64,000 bases of DNA from Eikenella corrodens (GCF_003990355.1 NZ_CP034670.1:806001-870000), one strand, 5' to 3'; counted from the first letter of the stretch, positions 25,885-35,079 are shown. Notes: generated by a model from the sequence alone, not told the origin. Made by a program: numbers and translations.

Positions 25885-26923
25885 TTTCTTGAAACGCCGC
25901 CAAGAGGCGCGGCAGCGCGCCGCCGCTTTTTGGCAGAGCTGGCAGTGGGAGCAGCCCTGGCAGGCGGGCGGCGGTGTGGCGCTGGTGAACAGCGGCAACT
26001 ATCTGCTGCACCATTATTTCCCCGGCGTGTTTTTGCAGGCCGTTTTGGATGATGCTGTTGATGCCGGTTCGAAGTTTCAGGTAGCCTTCAGCAGCGGCGG
26101 CAGGCTGGAGCCGATGGCCGACGCGGTATTGCTGGCCGAAGCCGCACCGCCGGGTTTGCCTTTCGGCGTGCAGGCCTTGCTGCGGCACTGCCGGGCTGCG
26201 GAACTGCCGCAGCGCAAGGCCGGTTTTGGCCAAACGCAGCTTTGCGGCAGCCAATTTCAGGTAGCCTGTGCGCCCGGTAGTGATGGTTTGGTGCATTTGC
26301 AGGTGTTTGTGAACGATAATCCCGCCGGCACGGATGCCGACGACCGCCGGTTGGCGGTGTGGCTGCTTTTGGCGCAGGCCTTGGGGCAGTGGGATTTAAA
26401 CGTGAAAACCGGCTATGTGGAGCTGGTGGAGCAGCCGCCGCAGGGCGCGTTGCCGCTGGCCGATCTGCCCGCTGCCTTTGATCAGTTGTGGCGTGCCCGA
26501 ATGGGGCGCAATGGCGTGTATCCGAGCGGCGAGGCTGAGTTTCGCGTGTATGGCGCGGAAAACGATGATGGCGAACCGGCCAGGATTTTGGTGCGCAACG
26601 AATCGGCCGCTTCGCTGCTGGGGCGCGCCGATTTGGCCTGGTGTTTGAGCGTGCGCTGCGAAGTGTACGACGACATGAGCCAGGCTCTGGCGCGGGAATT
26701 GGCGCACGAATTTTCCGGCTGCGTCGGGCAGCACGAGCAAGGTATTCTCACCGCCATGCTGGCCGATGCGGAAAAAGGCGAATACACCGCCTTTGCCATG
26801 GTGGCCGAGCCGGAAGGATTATGGGAAAAGGTGCGGGAAATCACCGCACGCTACGAGCGGCTGGACGCACGGGCTAACTGTGTGTTCGACCCGTCATGGC
26901 GGCATTACCGCCTGCAAGGATAA
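25877..26923 (+). CDS. Unknown protein A of tandem paralogous pair between murC and ddlB
   Basis: 348 residues, soluble, no signal peptide; start ATG 25877 overlaps the murC stop. I do not recognise a characterised family. The C-terminus CVFDPSWRHYRLQ and internal RNESAASLLGRADLAWCLSVRCEV are shared with the next gene (CEYDPSWRHYRF; RNESANGLLGRADMGWCVSVRCEI), so they are tandem paralogues. The 'DPxWxxY' ending recalls DUF695-type proteins, but that is only a guess. Two in-frame DUS copies encode FQVA peptides. Acidic composition. Its location suggests co-expression with wall synthesis. Confidence 0.75.
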   Translation: MDDFLKRRQEARQRAAAFWQSWQWEQPWQAGGGVALVNSGNYLLHHYFPGVFLQAVLDDAVDAGSKFQVAFSSGGRLEPMADAVLLAEAAPPGLPFGVQALLRHCRAAELPQRKAGFGQTQLCGSQFQVACAPGSDGLVHLQVFVNDNPAGTDADDRRLAVWLLLAQALGQWDLNVKTGYVELVEQPPQGALPLADLPAAFDQLWRARMGRNGVYPSGEAEFRVYGAENDDGEPARILVRNESAASLLGRADLAWCLSVRCEVYDDMSQALARELAHEFSGCVGQHEQGILTAMLADAEKGEYTAFAMVAEPEGLWEKVREITARYERLDARANCVFDPSWRHYRLQG

Positions 26924-26926
26924 AAG

Positions 26927-27973
26927 ATGGCGAAATCAGATACCAACGAAGCCGCAGGCTGGCACAGCCTGAGAGAATGGCAAGATAACGCCCTGTGTTT
27001 CTGGACGGTGTGGCGGCGCGAAGAAGCGCGGCTTGCAGCGCTGGAAGACCCGATGGCCTTCGTTACCGAGGCCAACAACCTGCTGCACGAATACTGCCCC
27101 GGCGTGGTGGTGGAGCTGGAAGGGCAGCCTGCCGACGGCACGCTGGTGTTCAGCGCCAACGGCGATTTGGAACACTTTCCGCAAGTGCTGGCGCTGATTG
27201 CCACAGCGGCGGAATCCACCGAGCGTTCGGTGCTGTGTTTCCGCCAACGGCTGGGCTCGCCCGAGCAGTTTGCCATCCGCATGGGCGGCGTGGAAATGCA
27301 GGCGGCGGATATTTTGGTGCGCTGCGAAGAGTGGCGAGGCCTGCCCGCGCTGGAGGTGGCTTTTGCCAAACCGCCCAAGGCAGAGGATTTGGAAACCGCG
27401 CAGCGGCTGGCGCTGATTATGCTCGACCATGTGTTGGGCGAGTGGGATGCGGTGGTGAAGGTGGGTGTACTGGATTTTGTGGATACTGCGCCGCCGGAAG
27501 CCGTGCCGCTGCACAGGCTACCTGAAAAATTAGACGAAGTATGGAAAGCCCTGGGGCGCGATGCGCTCTATCCCGAGCCGGAATGGCAGTATACCGCCTA
27601 TCAGCGCGATGAAGACGAAGAAAACGAACAAGATGGCCTGGTGCTGCTGCGCAACGAGTCGGCCAACGGCCTGCTCGGCCGGGCGGATATGGGTTGGTGC
27701 GTTTCCGTGCGCTGCGAAATCAACGGCGAAGACGCGCTGATGGCGGCCTACCGGCTGCAAGACGAATTCGATGCCGAAGCCTGCCACCGGCAGCAAGGCA
27801 TCGGCACAATTGCCGTAACCAACCTCACGCGGGGCGAGCGCACCATATTTGCCGCCACCGGCGAGCCGGAGCGCCTCATGGAGAAAGCACAGGCACTGTG
27901 CGAGCAGTTTGCCGAACTCAAGCCGCAGGCCGTGTGCGAATACGACCCGAGCTGGCGGCATTACCGGTTTTAA
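26927..27973 (+). CDS. Unknown protein B of tandem paralogous pair between murC and ddlB
   Basis: 348 residues, 3 bp after protein A and the same length. N-terminal half aligns by position with A: an FW-rich start (LCFWTVWRREEARLAAL versus AAFWQSWQWEQPW), NNLLHEYCPGVVVELEG versus NYLLHHYFPGVFLQAVL, and the same C-terminal half. A DUS in frame encodes RLPEKL. Strongly acidic linker DEDEENEQD at about 226. No function is known to me. DUF695-like ending (EYDPSWRHYRF). Probably arose by gene duplication inside the cluster. Confidence 0.75.
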   Translation: MAKSDTNEAAGWHSLREWQDNALCFWTVWRREEARLAALEDPMAFVTEANNLLHEYCPGVVVELEGQPADGTLVFSANGDLEHFPQVLALIATAAESTERSVLCFRQRLGSPEQFAIRMGGVEMQAADILVRCEEWRGLPALEVAFAKPPKAEDLETAQRLALIMLDHVLGEWDAVVKVGVLDFVDTAPPEAVPLHRLPEKLDEVWKALGRDALYPEPEWQYTAYQRDEDEENEQDGLVLLRNESANGLLGRADMGWCVSVRCEINGEDALMAAYRLQDEFDAEACHRQQGIGTIAVTNLTRGERTIFAATGEPERLMEKAQALCEQFAELKPQAVCEYDPSWRHYRF

Positions 27974-28046
27974 GTTTTCAGGTAGCCTTCCAGACGGGCG
28001 TTTGATGAGGCTGCCTGAAAGTAGAAGCAAGAAAGAAGCAAAGCAA

Positions 28047-28967
28047 ATGAACAAGCAGTTTGGCAAAGTGGCCGTATTGAACGGCGGATTTTCCAGCGAG
28101 CGCGAAGTATCGCTCGATAGCGGCGCGGCCGTATTGGCCGCCTTGCAGAGCCGGGGCATCGATGCCCACCGGTTCGACCCGAAAGAACAAGACATCCTGC
28201 AATTGAAAGCGCAGGGTTTTCAGGTAGCCTTCAACGTGTTGCACGGCACTTATGGCGAAGACGGCACCGTGCAGGCGCTACTTGATTCCATCGGCATCCC
28301 CTATACCGGCTGCGGCATGGCCGCCTCCGCGCTGGGCATGGACAAATACCGCTGCAAACTGATTTGGCAGGCACTCGGCCTGCCCGTGCCCGATTTTGCC
28401 GTGTTGCAAGATGATACTGATTTTGCCACCGTGGAAGCGGAGCTCGGCCTGCCGATGTTTGTGAAGCCCGCAGCTGAAGGCAGCAGCGTGGGCGTGGTGA
28501 AAGTGAAGCAGGCGGGCGAACTGCCGAAAGTGTACCGCGAGTTGCGCGAACGCCATCTGCACGGCGAAATCATCGCCGAACGCTTTATCGACGGCGGCGA
28601 ATACACTTGCGCCGTGCTCGGCCAACAGGCACTGCCCAGCATCCGCATCATCCCGGCCACCGAGTTTTACGATTACGACGCCAAGTATTTCCGCGACGAC
28701 ACGGTATACCAATGCCCCAGCGATCTGGATGCAGCTGGCGAGGCAGAAATCCGCCGTCTGGCCAAAGCGGGCTTTGAAGCCATCGGCGGGCGCGGCTGGG
28801 GCAGGGTGGATTTCCTGCGCAGCCAAAGCGGAAAACTTTATTTGTTGGAAATCAACACTGTGCCCGGTATGACCAGCCACAGCCTGGTGCCAAAAGCCGC
28901 CGCGCAAACCGGCCTGGATTTTGCCGATTTATGCGTTGAAGTATTGAGCCATGCGACTTTGGGATAA
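28047..28967 (+). CDS. ddlB: D-alanine--D-alanine ligase
   Basis: 306 residues from ATG 28047. N-terminal VAVLNGGFSSEREVSLDSG, ATP-grasp features PMFVKPAAEGSSVGVVKV, IAERFIDGGEYTCAVLG, YDYDAKYFRDDTVYQCPSDL and LEINTVPGMTSHSLVPKAA. Makes the D-Ala-D-Ala dipeptide used by MurF. A DUS is in frame (FQVAFNVLHG). The 3' end overlaps the ftsQ start by 17 bp. Confidence 0.97.
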   Translation: MNKQFGKVAVLNGGFSSEREVSLDSGAAVLAALQSRGIDAHRFDPKEQDILQLKAQGFQVAFNVLHGTYGEDGTVQALLDSIGIPYTGCGMAASALGMDKYRCKLIWQALGLPVPDFAVLQDDTDFATVEAELGLPMFVKPAAEGSSVGVVKVKQAGELPKVYRELRERHLHGEIIAERFIDGGEYTCAVLGQQALPSIRIIPATEFYDYDAKYFRDDTVYQCPSDLDAAGEAEIRRLAKAGFEAIGGRGWGRVDFLRSQSGKLYLLEINTVPGMTSHSLVPKAAAQTGLDFADLCVEVLSHATLG

Positions 28968-29709
28968 CGCTGGCGCGCTCAAACGCATCAACAGCAGCCT
29001 CTATCTTCTGGCTGCTGTCGGCCTGATTGCGGCGGCGGTGATGTGGATGATGAATTCGCCGTATTTCCCGGTGAAACTGGTGAAAATCGATGGCGACCTG
29101 CACCGCTTAAGTGCCGCCCAGCTGCAACAAACCGCCCAACGCCACATCCGCGGCAATATATTCAAAGCCGATTTGAACGAAGCACGGCAGGCGTTTGAAA
29201 CGCTGCCTTGGGTGGACAAGGTGGAGGTGCGGCGAATTTGGCCGGATACGGTGCAAATCCGGGTGGAAGAGCGGCAGCCGGTGGCGCGCTGGGAAGGCGG
29301 CGGGCTGGTGGATAGCGAAGGCAAAGGATTTGATGCGCCCACCGACGAAAACTTCCCCGTATTTGCAGGCACGCCGGGAATGCGTAAAATGATGGTGGAG
29401 GAATTCATTGAGTTCCAAGCCATCTTGGCGCCGACTAACCTGAAAATCAGCCGCATGGACTACAGTTCGCGTTCCTCTCGGGAGCTGACTTTGGAAAACG
29501 GCATCCGGCTGCATCTGGGTCGTGCTGATGCGCAAGATCGCCTGCGCCGCTTTGTGCGGGCATGGCACGAAATCTTGAAAGAACGCGCAGCCGACGTACA
29601 ATACGTGGATTTGCGCTATAAAGACGGCTTTGCCGTGCGCTACAAACAGGGCGCGGCAAATGAAGACAACAACAGCAAGCAACAACCGCAATCAGGCGGG
29701 CATGACTGA
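28951..29709 (+). CDS. ftsQ: Cell division protein FtsQ
   Basis: 252 residues: short cytoplasmic tail, one membrane helix (YLLAAVGLIAAAVMWMM, about 18-36), POTRA-like domain (VKIDGDLHRLSAAQLQQTA) and beta domain (TLPWVDKVEVRRIWPDTVQIRVEERQPVARW, a conserved FtsQ stretch). Part of the FtsQLB complex that links early and late divisome proteins. Starts inside the ddlB 3' end. Confidence 0.94.
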   Translation: MRLWDNAGALKRINSSLYLLAAVGLIAAAVMWMMNSPYFPVKLVKIDGDLHRLSAAQLQQTAQRHIRGNIFKADLNEARQAFETLPWVDKVEVRRIWPDTVQIRVEERQPVARWEGGGLVDSEGKGFDAPTDENFPVFAGTPGMRKMMVEEFIEFQAILAPTNLKISRMDYSSRSSRELTLENGIRLHLGRADAQDRLRRFVRAWHEILKERAADVQYVDLRYKDGFAVRYKQGAANEDNNSKQQPQSGGHD

Positions 29710-29713
29710 AGCA

Positions 29714-29790
29714 ATTATTTTCTACAAGACGGCGAGCCGTAGATGGTATGCACATACGCAAAGCGGGTTAACGCAGTAGAAAAGAAATAA
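29714..29790. repeat. Degenerate Correia-like remnant between ftsQ and ftsA
   Basis: ACAAGACGGCGAGCCGTAGA, TGGTATGCACATACG and CAAAGCGGGTTAACGCAGTA follow Correia order without intact ends. Confidence 0.45.
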
Positions 29791-29837
29791 GTGTTTTAGC
29801 TATAAACAACCATTTCAACAATAAGCGAGACAGAGTT

Positions 29838-31079
29838 ATGTCAAACAACAAACAACTGGTGGGCGCACTGGACATCGGTACCTCGAAAACCATCGTTTTG
29901 ATCGGCGAAGTGCAAGACGACGACAAAGAAATCCACATCATCGGCTTTGGCCAAGCGCCGTCGCACGGCCTGAAGGCCGGCATGGTAACCAACATCGATG
30001 CCACCGCCCAAGCCATTACCCAAGCTATGGAAGAAGCCCAGTTGATGGCCGATTGCCAAATCGGCAGCGTGGTAACCGGCATTGCCGGCAACCATATCCG
30101 CAGCATGAATTCGCAAGGTGTGGTGAAAATCAAGGAGGGTGAAGTCACGCAGGCCGACATCGACCGTGCCATCGAAACCGCCAAAGCCGTAAACATTCCG
30201 CCGGATCACCAGATTCTGCACACCGTGGTGCAGGAATATATTATTGATAACCAGCCCGGTGTGCGCGAGCCCATTGGCATGAGCGGCGTGCGGCTGGATA
30301 CGCGCATTCATATCGTAACCGGTGCGGTAACCGCCATGCAGAACATTCAAAAATGTATCGAACGCTGCGGCCTGCACATCGACAACATGATTCTGCAGCC
30401 CTTGGCCAGCGGTCGTGCCGTGCTGACTGAAGACGAGAAAGAACTGGGCGTATGCGTCATCGATATCGGCGGCGGCACGACCGATATCGCCGTGTACACC
30501 AACGGCGCGATCCGCCACACCGCCGTGATCCCGGTGGCCGGCGACTTGATTACCCGCGATTTGGCACAAGCCCTGCGCACCCCCTATAACGCCGCCGAAT
30601 ACATCAAAATCAACCATGGCGTGGCCTTGGCTACCGGCGATGGCTTGGATGAAATGATTGAAGTGCCCAGCGTGGGCGACCGCAGCCCGCGCCAGATTTC
30701 ACGCCGTGTGTTGGCCAGCGTTATCGGCCCGCGCGTGGAAGAAATTTTGGAACTGACCCGCAATGAACTGCACCGTTCCGGTTTCCCCGAAGAAGTGCTC
30801 ACCTCCGGCGTGGTGCTTACCGGCGGCGCATCGTTGCTTTCCGGTGTGGTAGAGCTGGCTGAAGACGTGTTCAACCTGCCTGCCCGTGTCGGTGTGCCGA
30901 AGGAAATGGGCGGCTTGTCAGAGCGTATCCGCAACCCGCGCTACGCCACTGCCATCGGCCTGCTGCAAACCGCTGCCGAATACAGCAGCCAACATGGCAC
31001 GCATAACACTGTGCGGCAGGCTGCAGAGGGAGATTCTGTTTTCTACCGCCTCAAAGAGTGGCTGAAAAACAATTTCTAG
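29838..31079 (+). CDS. ftsA: Cell division protein FtsA
   Basis: 413 residues, actin-like ATPase that tethers FtsZ to the membrane. N-terminal GALDIGTSKTIVLIGEV (phosphate 1), SHGLKAGMVTNIDATAQAI, VCVIDIGGGTTDIAVY (phosphate 2), and VVLTGGASLLSGVVELAEDVF (adenosine motif). The C-terminal amphipathic helix FYRLKEWLKNNF is the membrane-targeting sequence. RBS-like AAGCGAGAC region precedes ATG 29838. Confidence 0.97.
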   Translation: MSNNKQLVGALDIGTSKTIVLIGEVQDDDKEIHIIGFGQAPSHGLKAGMVTNIDATAQAITQAMEEAQLMADCQIGSVVTGIAGNHIRSMNSQGVVKIKEGEVTQADIDRAIETAKAVNIPPDHQILHTVVQEYIIDNQPGVREPIGMSGVRLDTRIHIVTGAVTAMQNIQKCIERCGLHIDNMILQPLASGRAVLTEDEKELGVCVIDIGGGTTDIAVYTNGAIRHTAVIPVAGDLITRDLAQALRTPYNAAEYIKINHGVALATGDGLDEMIEVPSVGDRSPRQISRRVLASVIGPRVEEILELTRNELHRSGFPEEVLTSGVVLTGGASLLSGVVELAEDVFNLPARVGVPKEMGGLSERIRNPRYATAIGLLQTAAEYSSQHGTHNTVRQAAEGDSVFYRLKEWLKNNF

Positions 31080-31094
31080 GCTTTTTGCTTATTC

Positions 31095-31126
31095 TTGCAC
31101 ACAAAATCCGTTCAAACCTTTATAAT
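31095..31126 (+). promoter_or_regulatory. Putative ftsZ promoter
   Basis: A perfect TATAAT at 31121-31126 with TTGCAC 20 bp upstream, 53 bp before the ftsZ ATG. The spacer is long, so the -35 assignment is weak, but the -10 is strong. A DUS lies at 31142-31154 in the 5' leader. Confidence 0.5.
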
Positions 31127-31178
31127 ACGGGCGATTTCAGTTTTCAGGTAGCCTTCCGGGGCGCAAAAGGAGTGTTAA

Positions 31179-32351
31179 ATGCAGTTGGTTTATGATGTTG
31201 TCGAATCCGCAGCCAGTCCGGCAGTCATTAAAGTTATCGGTATTGGCGGTGGTGGCTGTAATGCCATTAACAATATGATAGACAACACAGTTCAAGGTGT
31301 TGAGTTTATCAGTGCCAACACCGATGCCCAATCTTTGCAGGGCAGTAAAGCGCCTAAACGTATCCAGTTGGGTACTAATTTGACCAAAGGTTTGGGTGCC
31401 GGCGCCAATCCGGAAACCGGCCGCAATGCCGCTCTGGAAGACCGTGAAACCATCGCCGACGCCATTCAAGGCGCCAATATGCTGTTCATTACCACCGGTA
31501 TGGGCGGCGGTACTGGCACTGGTGCTGCTCCGGTAGTGGCCGAGATTGCCCGTGAATTGGGTATTCTGACCGTGGCTGTGGTTACCCGCCCGTTCGAGCA
31601 CGAAGGCAAGCGTATCCAGATCGCCAAAGACGGTTTGGAAACCCTGAAAAACCAAGTAGACTCGCTCATCGTTATCCCGAACGACAAGCTGATGACCGCC
31701 TTGGGCGAAGATGTAACTGTGCGCCAAGCATTCCGTGCGGCCGACAACGTGTTGCGTAACGCCGTAGCCGGCATTGCCGAAGTGATTACCTGCCCCGGTA
31801 TGATCAACTTGGACTTCGCCGACGTACGCAACGTAATGGGCATCATGGGCATGGCCATGATGGGTTCCGGTTTCGCACAAGGCATTGACCGTGCCCGTTT
31901 GGCTACCGAACAGGCAATTGCCAGCCCGCTGCTGGACAATGTAACGCTGGAAGGCGCGCGTGGCGTGCTGGTGAACATCACTACCGCCCCTGATGGCCTG
32001 ACCATGAAAGAGTACAAAGAAATCATGTCGGTAGTGAGCGAATATGCTCATCCCGATGCAGAGCTGAAATATGGTACAGCTGAAGACGCAGCCATGGCGG
32101 AAGGCGAAATCCGCGTAACCATTATTGCCACCGGCCTGAAAGAGCAGGGCGACAACAGCCAGAGCAGCAATCTGCGTATGGTGAAATCTGCCCAAGCCAC
32201 CGGAACAGACGGCGGATTCCCGGAAATCGACAGCGTTATCCGCTCCGGCCGTACTGCCCGTACCATGAATTTGGCTGCTTCTGATTTTGCCAACCAATCT
32301 GTGTTGGATGATTTTGAAATTCCGGCAGTAATCCGCCGCCAGGCTGATTAA
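31179..32351 (+). CDS. ftsZ: Cell division GTPase FtsZ
   Basis: 390 residues, tubulin-like GTPase forming the Z ring. GTP motif GGGTGTG at 109-115 within ITTGMGGGTGTGAAPVVAEI, NVDF-like INLDFADVRNVM and the T7-loop region. The C-terminal tail VLDDFEIPAVIRRQAD is the FtsA/ZipA-binding peptide. RBS AAGGAG lies 9 bp before ATG. Codon use is more even and less GC-biased than in the mur genes, as expected for a highly expressed gene. Confidence 0.98.
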   Translation: MQLVYDVVESAASPAVIKVIGIGGGGCNAINNMIDNTVQGVEFISANTDAQSLQGSKAPKRIQLGTNLTKGLGAGANPETGRNAALEDRETIADAIQGANMLFITTGMGGGTGTGAAPVVAEIARELGILTVAVVTRPFEHEGKRIQIAKDGLETLKNQVDSLIVIPNDKLMTALGEDVTVRQAFRAADNVLRNAVAGIAEVITCPGMINLDFADVRNVMGIMGMAMMGSGFAQGIDRARLATEQAIASPLLDNVTLEGARGVLVNITTAPDGLTMKEYKEIMSVVSEYAHPDAELKYGTAEDAAMAEGEIRVTIIATGLKEQGDNSQSSNLRMVKSAQATGTDGGFPEIDSVIRSGRTARTMNLAASDFANQSVLDDFEIPAVIRRQAD

Positions 32352-32375
32352 GCTAGTTGGTTCTCAATGTAAAAC

Positions 32376-32400
32376 CTGCCTCTTTTGAGGCAGATTTTTG
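32376..32400 (+). terminator. Intrinsic terminator of the dcw cluster
   Basis: CTGCCTC, TTTT loop, GAGGCAG and then ATTTTTG, starting 25 bp after the ftsZ stop. Strong, non-DUS terminator. Confidence 0.9.
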
Positions 32401-32423
32401 TTTGCTTGGGCAGATGGGTGAGT

Positions 32424-32445
32424 TATAGTGGATTAAAAAGAACCT
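32424..32445. repeat. Solo Correia-type end
   Basis: TATAGTGGATTAAAAAGAAC with no matching second end nearby; a partial or deleted element, 93 bp left of a complete copy. Confidence 0.5.
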
Positions 32446-32516
32446 ATTCTTGGTGGAATGGATTAGGGCACCAAGCTGTGGGAGTGATGGATTATTCTTT
32501 GCTGAGGATTCCCTGA

Positions 32517-32620
32517 TATAGCGAATTAACAAAAACCAGTACAGCGTTGTCTCGCCTTGCCGTAACGTGTGTACTGTCTGCGGCTCGCCGCCCTGTTCTG
32601 ATTTTTGTTAATCCACTATA
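32517..32620. repeat. Short Correia-type element (CREE), 104 bp
   Basis: TATAGCGAATTAACAAAAAC to TTTTTGTTAATCCACTATA with the standard short-form interior. Lies between ftsZ and tRNA-Thr. Confidence 0.87.
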
Positions 32621-32753
32621 TTTTATGATCTATTTTTGCCTATTAGGCAGCCCATGTTGGCCATAGCCCGATATTTACACAAAGTTTAAGAAAATATTAT
32701 AGACAAGAAAAATCGCAAACCAACTTAACTAGCTGATTTGCGATTAGAATATT

Positions 32754-32829
32754 GGTGCCGGCGGCAGGAATCGAACTCGCGACCCCCTGATTACAAGTCA
32801 GGTGCTCTACCAACTGAGCTACACCGGCG
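32754..32829 (-). tRNA. tRNA-Thr (anticodon TGT), reads ACA
   Basis: 76 bases including an encoded 3' CCA. 5' acceptor GCCGGTG pairs with the 3' end; D-loop AGCTCAGTTGGTAGAGC, anticodon loop CTTGTAA, and TTCGATTC T-loop are all present. It is a lone tRNA gene on the opposite strand to the dcw cluster. Confidence 0.95.
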
Positions 32830-32936
32830 AAAGAATGTGGATTATGCCTATATTGGGTGTATTTGGCAAGTTGGTGTGATAAAAATATGGTGGCAACGTG
32901 GTTTTATGGCAACCGAGATGAGGGTTATAGCGAAAT

Positions 32937-33012
32937 AATTATGGTTGGTTAACGAAATTAGGCAAGGCGGGTGGTAAAGACAGTATGAAGGGGGAAGTCG
33001 ACGCAGTATAAA
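32937..33012. repeat. Very degenerate Correia-like remnant
   Basis: GGTTAACGAAATTAGGCAAG, GACAGTATGAAG and GACGCAGTATAAAA loosely follow the Correia order. Apart from this, tRNA-Thr, Correia copies and DUS pairs, I see nothing in spacer 32352-33326. Confidence 0.3.
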
Positions 33013-33112
33013 AAAATACGCATTTTAGGCCATAAAAGCCAAGTTCTCTAGAACCATACCACGAGTCTCAAATTCAGGTAGCCTCAGGCAGACATAGGAG
33101 GCTACCTGAAAA

Positions 33113-33216
33113 TATAGTGAATTAACAAAAACCAGTACAGCGTTGGCTCGCCTTGCCGTAACGTGTGTACTGTCTGCGGCTCGCTGCCTTGTCCTGATTT
33201 TTGTTAATCCACTATA
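33113..33216. repeat. Short Correia-type element (CREE), 104 bp, upstream of ettA
   Basis: TATAGTGAATTAACAAAAAC to TTTTTGTTAATCCACTATA, abutting a DUS on its left (33100-33112). Ends 110 bp before the ettA ATG, so it may affect its promoter. Confidence 0.88.
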
Positions 33217-33326
33217 TCCGTTCTACCATTTTCAGGTAGCCTTTCGGCTGCCTGAAATGCTTTTTTCGGTTAGAATCGGCGGCATTTACCTATTTGCCTG
33301 TTTCCCCCTATTTTCGAGGAGTTGTT

Positions 33327-35000
33327 ATGTCGCAATACGTCTATTCCATGCTGCGCGTGAGCAAGGTTGTGCCGCCGCAGAAAACCATCATTAAAGATAT
33401 TTCCCTTTCCTTCTTCCCCGGCGCAAAAATCGGCCTGCTCGGTTTGAACGGCGCGGGTAAGTCCACTGTTCTGCGGATTATGGCGGGTGTGGATAAGGAG
33501 TTTGAGGGCGAAGCCGTGCCGATGGGCGGCATCAAAATCGGCTACCTACCGCAAGAGCCGGAGCTTGATCCTGAAAAAACCGTGCGCGAGGAAGTGGAAA
33601 GCGGTTTGGGCGAAGTGGCGGCGGCGCAGAAACGTTTGGAAGAAGTGTATGCCGAGTACGCCAATCCCGATGCGGATTTTGACGCGCTGGCGGAAGAGCA
33701 GGGCCGCTTGGAAGCCATTATCGCGGCGGGCAGCAGCACGGGCGGCGGCGCGGAACACGAGTTGGAAATCGCCGCCGACGCGCTGCGCCTGCCCGATTGG
33801 GATGCGAAAATCGGCGTACTCTCGGGCGGCGAAAAACGCCGTGTCGCCCTGTGCAAACTGCTGTTGAGCAAACCCGATATGCTGCTGCTGGACGAGCCGA
33901 CCAACCACTTGGACGCAGAATCGGTGGAGTGGCTGGAACAATTCCTCGTGCGTTTCCCCGGCACAGTGGTCGCCGTAACGCACGACCGCTATTTCTTGGA
34001 TAACGCCGCCGAATGGATTTTGGAGCTTGACCGCGGGCACGGCATTCCGTGGAAAGGCAATTATTCTTCGTGGCTGGAACAAAAGGAAAAACGCTTGGAA
34101 AACGAAGCCAAATCCGAAGCCGCCCGCGTAAAAGCGATGAAGCAGGAATTGGAATGGGTGCGTCAAAACGCCAAAGGTCGCCAAGCCAAATCCAAAGCCC
34201 GCTTGGCGCGTTTTGAAGAAATGAGCCAGTACGAATACCAAAAACGCAATGAAACGCAGGAAATCTTCATCCCCGTCGCCGAGCGTTTGGGTAACGAAGT
34301 GATTGAATTTGTGAACGTTTCCAAATCGTTCGGCGATAAAGTGTTGATTGACGATTTGAGCTTCAAAGTGCCTGCGGGTGCGATTGTCGGCATCATCGGT
34401 CCGAACGGCGCAGGTAAATCCACGCTGTTTAAAATGATTTCGGGCAAAGAGCAGCCTGATTCCGGTGAAGTCAAAATCGGGCAAACCGTGAAAATGAGCC
34501 TGATTGACCAAAGCCGTGAAGGTTTGCAAAACGACAAAACCGTGTTCGACAACATCGCCGAAGGCCGCGACATTTTGCAGGTGGGGCAATTTGAAATCCC
34601 CGCCCGCCAATATTTGGGACGCTTCAACTTCAAAGGCAGTGACCAAAGCAAAATCGCGGGGCAGCTCTCCGGCGGCGAACGCAGCAGGCTGCACTTGGCA
34701 AAAACTTTGTTGAGCGGCGGCAACGTCTTGCTGCTGGACGAACCGTCCAACGACCTCGACGTGGAAACCCTGCGCGCGCTGGAAGACGCATTGCTGGAAT
34801 TTGCCGGCAGCGTGATGGTGATTTCGCACGACCGCTGGTTCCTCGACCGCATCGCTACGCATATCTTGGCTTGCGAAGGCGATTCCAAATGGGTGTTCTT
34901 CGACGGCAACTATCAGGAATACGAAGCCGACAAGAAACGCCGACTCGGCGAAGAAGGCGCGAAACCGAAACGTATCCGTTACAAACCGGTAACGCGCTAA
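33327..35000 (+). CDS. ettA: Energy-dependent translational throttle protein EttA (ABC-F)
   Basis: 557 residues from ATG 33327 (GAGGAG 9 bp upstream), the family's length. Two ABC domains without membrane segments: Walker A GLNGAGKST and GPNGAGKST, signatures LSGGEKRRVALC and LSGGERSRLHLA, Walker B LLLLDEPTNHLD and VLLLDEPSNDLD. The arm and linker are of EttA type (WVRQNAKGRQAKSKARLARF). Binds the ribosomal E site and gates the first peptide bond according to ATP/ADP level. It contains no DUS, unlike many genes of this size here, and its codon choice looks closer to Neisseria. Confidence 0.95.
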   Translation: MSQYVYSMLRVSKVVPPQKTIIKDISLSFFPGAKIGLLGLNGAGKSTVLRIMAGVDKEFEGEAVPMGGIKIGYLPQEPELDPEKTVREEVESGLGEVAAAQKRLEEVYAEYANPDADFDALAEEQGRLEAIIAAGSSTGGGAEHELEIAADALRLPDWDAKIGVLSGGEKRRVALCKLLLSKPDMLLLDEPTNHLDAESVEWLEQFLVRFPGTVVAVTHDRYFLDNAAEWILELDRGHGIPWKGNYSSWLEQKEKRLENEAKSEAARVKAMKQELEWVRQNAKGRQAKSKARLARFEEMSQYEYQKRNETQEIFIPVAERLGNEVIEFVNVSKSFGDKVLIDDLSFKVPAGAIVGIIGPNGAGKSTLFKMISGKEQPDSGEVKIGQTVKMSLIDQSREGLQNDKTVFDNIAEGRDILQVGQFEIPARQYLGRFNFKGSDQSKIAGQLSGGERSRLHLAKTLLSGGNVLLLDEPSNDLDVETLRALEDALLEFAGSVMVISHDRWFLDRIATHILACEGDSKWVFFDGNYQEYEADKKRRLGEEGAKPKRIRYKPVTR

Positions 35001-35009
35001 AGCGCAAAT

Positions 35010-35049
35010 AGGCTACCTGAAAACCGACGGCTTAGTTTTCAGGTAGCCT
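35010..35049 (+). terminator. Inverted DUS pair after ettA
   Basis: AGGCTACCTGAAAA and TTTTCAGGTAGCCT with a 12-base loop, 10 bp after the ettA stop and 30 bp before dgt. Confidence 0.55.
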
Positions 35050-35079
35050 CAATTTATCCAGCCAAACCAAAGGACAGAT

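Noticed and set aside
32738..32938. 66-aa plus-strand frame
   Set aside because: Covers tRNA-Thr in antisense; the 'CRRQESNSRPPDYKSGALPT' peptide is the well-known false translation of a tRNA complement.
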